Shown here piece by piece: positions 58,765 through 64,000 of a DNA stretch of 64,000 nucleotides. Below the pieces are notes generated by a model. The model saw only the letters and a program-made list of their open reading frames with translations, ran no database searches and was not told where the DNA came from. Numbering within the stretch: the stretch's first letter is position 1; every line of letters begins with the position of its first letter. The DNA lies in NCBI GenBank assembly GCA_003952965.2, contig CM025851.1, positions 1,761,307 through 1,825,306 on the forward strand, in the 5' to 3' direction. Both the position numbers and the translations under genes were made by a program. This DNA comes from Morella rubra (lineage: Eukaryota > Streptophyta > Magnoliopsida > Fagales > Myricaceae).

Positions 58765-61700
58765 ATGGCTGGTGTGGGGGAAATGACGGCAGCTGAATTC
58801 TTGCAGGTATGTTGTTATCGCCTCTCTGTTTGGTTGCCGAGGAGTCGTGGGAAAATGAATGAAAGATGGGAGTTCCGTGATGGAAAATGACTTCTATTTT
58901 GTTGGGGCGCTAAAATTTTGCATTATGTGACGTTCTAGGGGTTCTGCTTTCCTATTATGGTCCTAATCAAGCAACTGAACCTGTTTCTTCTTATTTTTCC
59001 GTGCATTTTAGTTCTCTTGCTGGCCGGGGCCGAAGATTGCAAATCTGATGCCATCGCGTTTTCTGTTTTGTTTTATGCTGCAGGGTACCAGTAGGCAAAA
59101 CCTGTTTTTGAATAGAAAGTTTCATAGCCAGAGAAGTCGTTTGTTATGGGGTACACTGCGTAGACAAAATCCTAGACTAGGTATATCTAATAGAGGAAAT
59201 GTTTCATTGACTTGTCGTGCTCAAGCAAAGCCCAGGACTATTGTTTCTGGAATGGTAAGCAGTAACGTAGCCGAGCAATCAATCTCGATTGAGAAGCCTG
59301 CTGAGGAAGTTATTCATTTTTATCGGCTCCCGCTGCTTCAGGAAGGTGCAACGGCTGAACTTTTGAAGACTGTTCAAACCAAAGTCTCAAATCAGATTGT
59401 CGGTTTGAAAACTGAGCAGTGCTTCAATATTGGGCTTGCTTCTGGACTGTTGAATGAAAAGCTTTCTGTCCTTAGGTGGCTTCTTCAGGAGACTTATGAG
59501 CCTGAGAATTTGGGCACGGAGAGCTTTCTTGAGAAGAAGAGGCAGGAGGGGTTGAAATTGGTTATAGTTGAGGTTGGGCCTCGGCTTTCTTTTACTACAG
59601 CTTGGTCTTCTAATGGGGTTTCAATCTGTCGAGCATGTGGGTTGACAGAGGTGACCCGTATGGAGCGGTCAAGGAGGTACTTGTTGTACAGTCAGGGTGC
59701 ATTGCAAGATGATCAGATTAATGAGTTTGCTGCGATGGTCCATGATCGGATGACTGAGTGTGTTTATACCCAGAAGCTGACTTCTTTCGAGACCAATGTG
59801 GTTCCAGAGGAAGTTCATTGTATACCAGTCATGGAGAGGGGCCGAAAAGCATTGGAGGAAATTAATCAGAAAATGGGCTTGGCATTTGATGAGCAAGATC
59901 TACAGTATTACACCCGACTCTTTCAGGAGGAAATCAAGCGGAATCCAACAAATGTGGAATTGTTTGACATAGCACAATCCAATAGTGAACACAGCAGACA
60001 CTGGTTTTTTACTGGTAAGATGATTATTGATGGACAGATGATGAATAGGACTCTCATGCAGATTGTGAAGAGCACTTTGCAGGCAAACCCAAATAATTCT
60101 GTTATTGGATTCAAGGATAACTCCAGTGCTATCAAGGGCTTCCATGTGAAGCAACTGCGACCTATTCAGCCTGGTTCCACAGGTCCTTTAGAGGCAGCTG
60201 CTCGTGTACTCGATATTTTATTCACAGCTGAGACCCATAATTTCCCATGTGCAGTGGCACCTTATCCTGGTGCAGAGACAGGTGCAGGAGGTCGCATCAG
60301 GGATACCCATGCAACAGGAAAGGGCTCTTTTGTTGTTGCATCTACAGCCGGTTATTGTGTTGGGAATCTCAAAATAGAGGGATCTTATGCTCCATGGGAA
60401 GATCCATCTTTCACATACCCATCAAACTTGGCATCACCTTTGCAGATCCTTATAGATGCTAGCAATGGTGCATCGGACTATGGGAACAAATTTGGAGAAC
60501 CATTGATTCAGGGCTACACTAGAACTTTCGGAATGAGACTCCCAAGTGGGGAGAGACGGGAATGGTTGAAGCCAATAATGTTTAGTGGAGGTATTGGGCA
60601 GATTGATCATGCCCATATAGTTAAAGGAGAGCCTGATGTGGGAATGTTGGTTGTAAAGATTGGGGGCCCTGCATATCGCATCGGAATGGGTGGTGGGGCA
60701 GCATCAAGCATGGTTAGTGGCCAGAATGATGCAGAGCTTGATTTTAATGCTGTGCAGCGTGGAGATGCTGAAATGGCACAAAAATTGTATCGTGTTGTTC
60801 GTGCCTGCATTGAAATGGGGGAGAATAATCCAATTATCAGCATTCATGATCAGGGGGCTGGTGGGAACTGTAATGTAGTTAAGGAGATTATATACCCAAA
60901 GGGTGCTGTGATTGATATCAGGGCAGTTATAGTTGGTGATCAGACTATGTCTGTTTTAGAGATTTGGGGTGCAGAGTATCAGGAGCAAGATGCAATCTTG
61001 GTGAAGCCTGAAAGCCGCAACCTCTTACAATCAATATGTGATAGAGAAAGGGTTTCTATGGCCGTTATTGGAACAATAAATGGTGAGGGACGTGCTGTTT
61101 TAGTTGATAGCTTAGCTATTGAGAAATGCTCTTCCAGCGGACTCCCTCCCCCTCCTCCTGCTGTGGATCTTGAGCTTGAGAAAGTCCTAGGTGATATGCC
61201 TCAGAAATCTTTTGAATTCCGCCGGGTGGCTCATGCACGAGAGCCCCTTGATATTGCTCCTGGGATCACAGTGATGGACTCTTTGAAGAGGGTACTGAGA
61301 CTTCCATCTGTTGCTTCAAAACGTTTCTTGACAACAAAAGTGGATAGGTGTGTAACTGGTCTTGTGGCGCAGCAGCAAACTGTTGGTCCTTTGCAAATTA
61401 CTCTCTCTGATGTTGCAGTCATTGCTCAGACTTATACTGATTTGACTGGAGGTGCGTGTGCCATTGGGGAGCAGCCAATTAAAGGTCTATTGGACCCAAA
61501 AGCAATGGCAAGGTTGGCTGTTGGAGAAGCACTGACTAATCTTGTTTGGGCAAAGGTCACTTCTCTTTCTGATGTTAAAGCGAGTGGTAATTGGATGTAT
61601 GCTGCTAAGCTTGATGGGGAAGGAGCTGCCATGTATGATGCTGCTATGGCCCTTTCAGAAGCTATGATTGAACTCGGCATTGCTATTGATGGGGGAAAGG

Positions 61701-63277
61701 ACAGTCTTTCCATGGCCGCTCATGCTTCAGGTGAGATTGTCAAGGCTCCTGGGAATCTTGTAATCAGCGTCTATGTCACTTGCCCTGACATTACAAAAAC
61801 TGTAACCCCAGATTTGAAGTTAGGAGATGATGGTGTTCTTATACATATTGATTTGGCAAACGGAAAGAGGCGGTTGGGTGGATCTGCTCTTGCTCAGGTT
61901 TTTGACCAAGTTGGGAACGACTGTCCTGATCTTGAGGATGTTTCTTACCTTAGAAGAGTTTTTGAGGGCATTCAGGACCTTATAGCAGATGAATTAATCT
62001 CTGCTGGTCATGACATCAGTGATGGGGGCCTATTGGTTTGTGCCTTGGAGATGGCATTTGCTGGAAACTATGGCCTTGTCTTGGACTTGGCCACAAAAGG
62101 GAAGAGCCTCTTACAAACACTTTTTGCGGAAGAACTTGGACTAATTCTTGAGGTGAGCCAGAAGAACTTGAATATGGTGGCAGGAAAGCTTGGCAGTTTG
62201 GGTGTTTCTGCTGAGATCATTGGACAAGTAACTGCCAATCCCTCAATAGAGTTAAAAGTTGACGGACTGACTCATTTGAATGAGGAAACTTTTGTGCTTA
62301 GGGACATGTGGGAGGATACCAGTTTTCAGCTGGAGAAGTTCCAGAGATTGCCCACTTGTGTGGAACTGGAGAGAGAAGGGTTGAAATCTAGGCATGAACC
62401 TTCATGGGAATTGTCCTTCACTCCTACCTTCACAGAGGAGAAATATATGAATGCAACTTCAAAACCAAGAGTAGCTGTGATCAGAGAAGAAGGGAGCAAT
62501 GGGGACCGAGAAATGTCTGCAGCATTTTATGCTGCTGGTTTTGAACCATGGGATGTGACAATGTCAGACCTCCTTAAAGGAGCCATTTCACTGCATGAGT
62601 TCCGTGGAATTGTGTTTGTTGGAGGTTTTAGCTATGCTGATGTGCTTGATTCTGCAAAAGGTTGGTCTGCTTCTATACGATTCAATCAGCCCCTTCTAGA
62701 ACAATTTCAGGAGTTCTACAAGCGAGCTGATACTTTCAGCCTTGGCGTTTGCAATGGGTGTCAGCTTATGGCTTTGCTGGGGTGGGTCCCAGGTCCCCTG
62801 GTTGGTGGTGTACTTGGTGCTGGTGGGGATCCATCTCAGCCAAGGTTCATTCACAATGAATCAGGACGCTTTGAATGTCGCTTCACTAGTGTCTCCATAA
62901 GGGACTCCCCTGCTATAATGTTCAAAGGAATGGAGGGTAGTACATTGGGTGTATGGGCTGCTCATGGTGAGGGAAGAGCCTTTTTTCCAGATGATAGTGT
63001 ATTGGATCGTATTCTTCACTCAGATTTGGCCCCAGTAAGATATTGCGATGATGATGGAAATGTAACGGAAACTTACCCGTTCAATGTAAATGGTTCTCCT
63101 TTAGGGGTTGCGGCAATTTGTTCTCCAGATGGAAGGCATCTTGCCATGATGCCTCATCCAGAGCGTTGCTTCTTGATGTGGCAGTTTCCCTGGTATCCGA
63201 AGCAATGGGATGCGGACAAAAAAGGCCCTAGTCCATGGTTGCGCATGTTCCAAAATGCTAGAGAGTGGTGTTCTTAA
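58765..63277 (+). CDS. PUR4: Phosphoribosylformylglycinamidine (FGAM) synthase, organellar
   Basis: Fourth step of de novo purine synthesis: FGAR + ATP + glutamine to FGAM, in plastids and mitochondria. Exon 1 (58765-58806) encodes MAGVGEMTAAEFLQ; exon 2 (59084-63277) continues in phase 0 with GTSRQNLFLN, for 1411 residues (Arabidopsis about 1400). The first 70 or so residues are rich in Arg and Ser and poor in acids, as in a transit peptide. Next come the PurS-like and linker domains, two AIRS-type ATP-binding halves (TAETHNFPCAVAPYPGAETG, GPAYRIGMGGGAASS, then the second half with AIDGGKDSLSMAA), and a C-terminal class I glutaminase with the nucleophile Cys in GVCNGCQLM and the His/Glu pair in MPHPERC. 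An ATG at 59048 inside the intron is in frame with exon 2 and could give a different N-terminus. Intact and highly conserved. Confidence 0.96.
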
Positions 63278-64000
63278 GATGGTTACTACTGTTTCTTTTT
63301 AACGATAGTTTCCTTGTTGAAATACTTACTGGTTCTATATCTATTGTGGATCTACAACGATGTGTTCAATTGGCAGGAGAAATGGCCTTTTGCCAGTCAA
63401 CAGGATGATCTGAATCTTCTTTTATCTTATCAAGTTTAGAGAGATGTCGAGGCTGAAAGTTTCCGTGATTGCCTCTTGTTTCTTCGAATGATAGTTTGCT
63501 AATCCTCAAGTTTGTAAGGAGAGGCATTATAGGTGACCTGATCGAGAAATATCAATACTATCAGATTTAATAACAATAGATCTCCATGCATTTTTATCTG
63601 CTTTCCATGGGGACTATCTTGATCGGATATATTCGATTTCTTAGTGTAAAGTGACAATGCATGGGGTTTTATCTGACCTCCCGTTAATGTGGTACTTGTA
63701 ACACATGGGAGAACTTTTTGAACCACGAAATAGCATCATCTATCCAACCAGTTCTATTTTTTGGATCCTTGTCCAGTGGATGGCTTGATGGATGAATATT
63801 TCTGTTAAGTTAATTGGTGAGACTGATCTCACTATATGTTGTTTTTTTTTTCCTTCTTGTTATAACCTGTGTTGTTCTGACCTGTAGTTTCTAGGTCTAT
63901 ACAATTATGATTCCTTCAAGACTTGTTCCGTTTGGCCTAGTGACCTTTTCAATATTGACGTATTTACAACACTAATATTTTTTATATTTTTTGAAATCGG
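63278..64000. other. FGAM synthase 3' flank
   Basis: The 3' UTR probably extends a few hundred bases past the stop. I see no further gene before the window ends. Confidence 0.4.

Overview
The window is nuclear DNA from a flowering plant, most likely a eudicot. It has spliced genes with GT/AG introns, AT-rich spacers, Copia-type LTR elements, and proteins that closely match known plant families (ABA co-receptor phosphatase PP2CA/AHG3, ARF-GEF GNOM, thylakoid lumenal TL15, AHL, SUPERMAN-like C2H2). The species cannot be named from the sequence. I see no prokaryotic or organellar operon, no rRNA or tRNA gene, and no CRISPR array.

Layout. 1-1.65 kb: unassigned AT-rich DNA. 1.66-3.44 kb (-): clade A PP2C with ACGTG-type ABA elements upstream. 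7.2-10.05 kb (-): tropinone-reductase-like SDR in five exons. 11.6-24.8 kb: a collinear tandem segmental duplication (left arm about 11.6-17.5 kb, right arm about 19.8-24.8 kb), each arm carrying one intronless SUPERMAN-like zinc-finger repressor gene (-). Between the arms lie a small fold-back MITE and two partial copies of a TG...CA LTR family. 25.9-31.2 kb: a broken Ty1/Copia element with two LTRs. 32-39.6 kb: a 3.5-kb tandem duplication of a DUF604 (GT31-like) gene, both copies damaged in the first exon. 42.4-46.95 kb (+): GNOM. 47.6-49.7 kb (-): eight-exon pentapeptide-repeat TL15, convergent with GNOM. 51.8-52.8 kb (+): AHL protein, divergent from TL15. 54.0-55.6 kb: a solo LTR nested inside another solo LTR, each with its own 5-bp target duplication. 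58.1 kb: a Harbinger-type MITE. 58.8-63.3 kb (+): FGAM synthase of purine synthesis.

The genes do not form a pathway; this is an ordinary plant gene neighbourhood reshaped by local duplication and LTR insertions. No new biochemical system is evident. The points most worth checking are the nested solo LTRs (the outer one carries a heat-shock-element-like array just upstream of its TATA box), the duplicated zinc-finger locus with conserved non-coding islands, and the DUF604 repeat, whose 'perfect-noisy-perfect' pattern suggests either an assembly fault or unusual decay.
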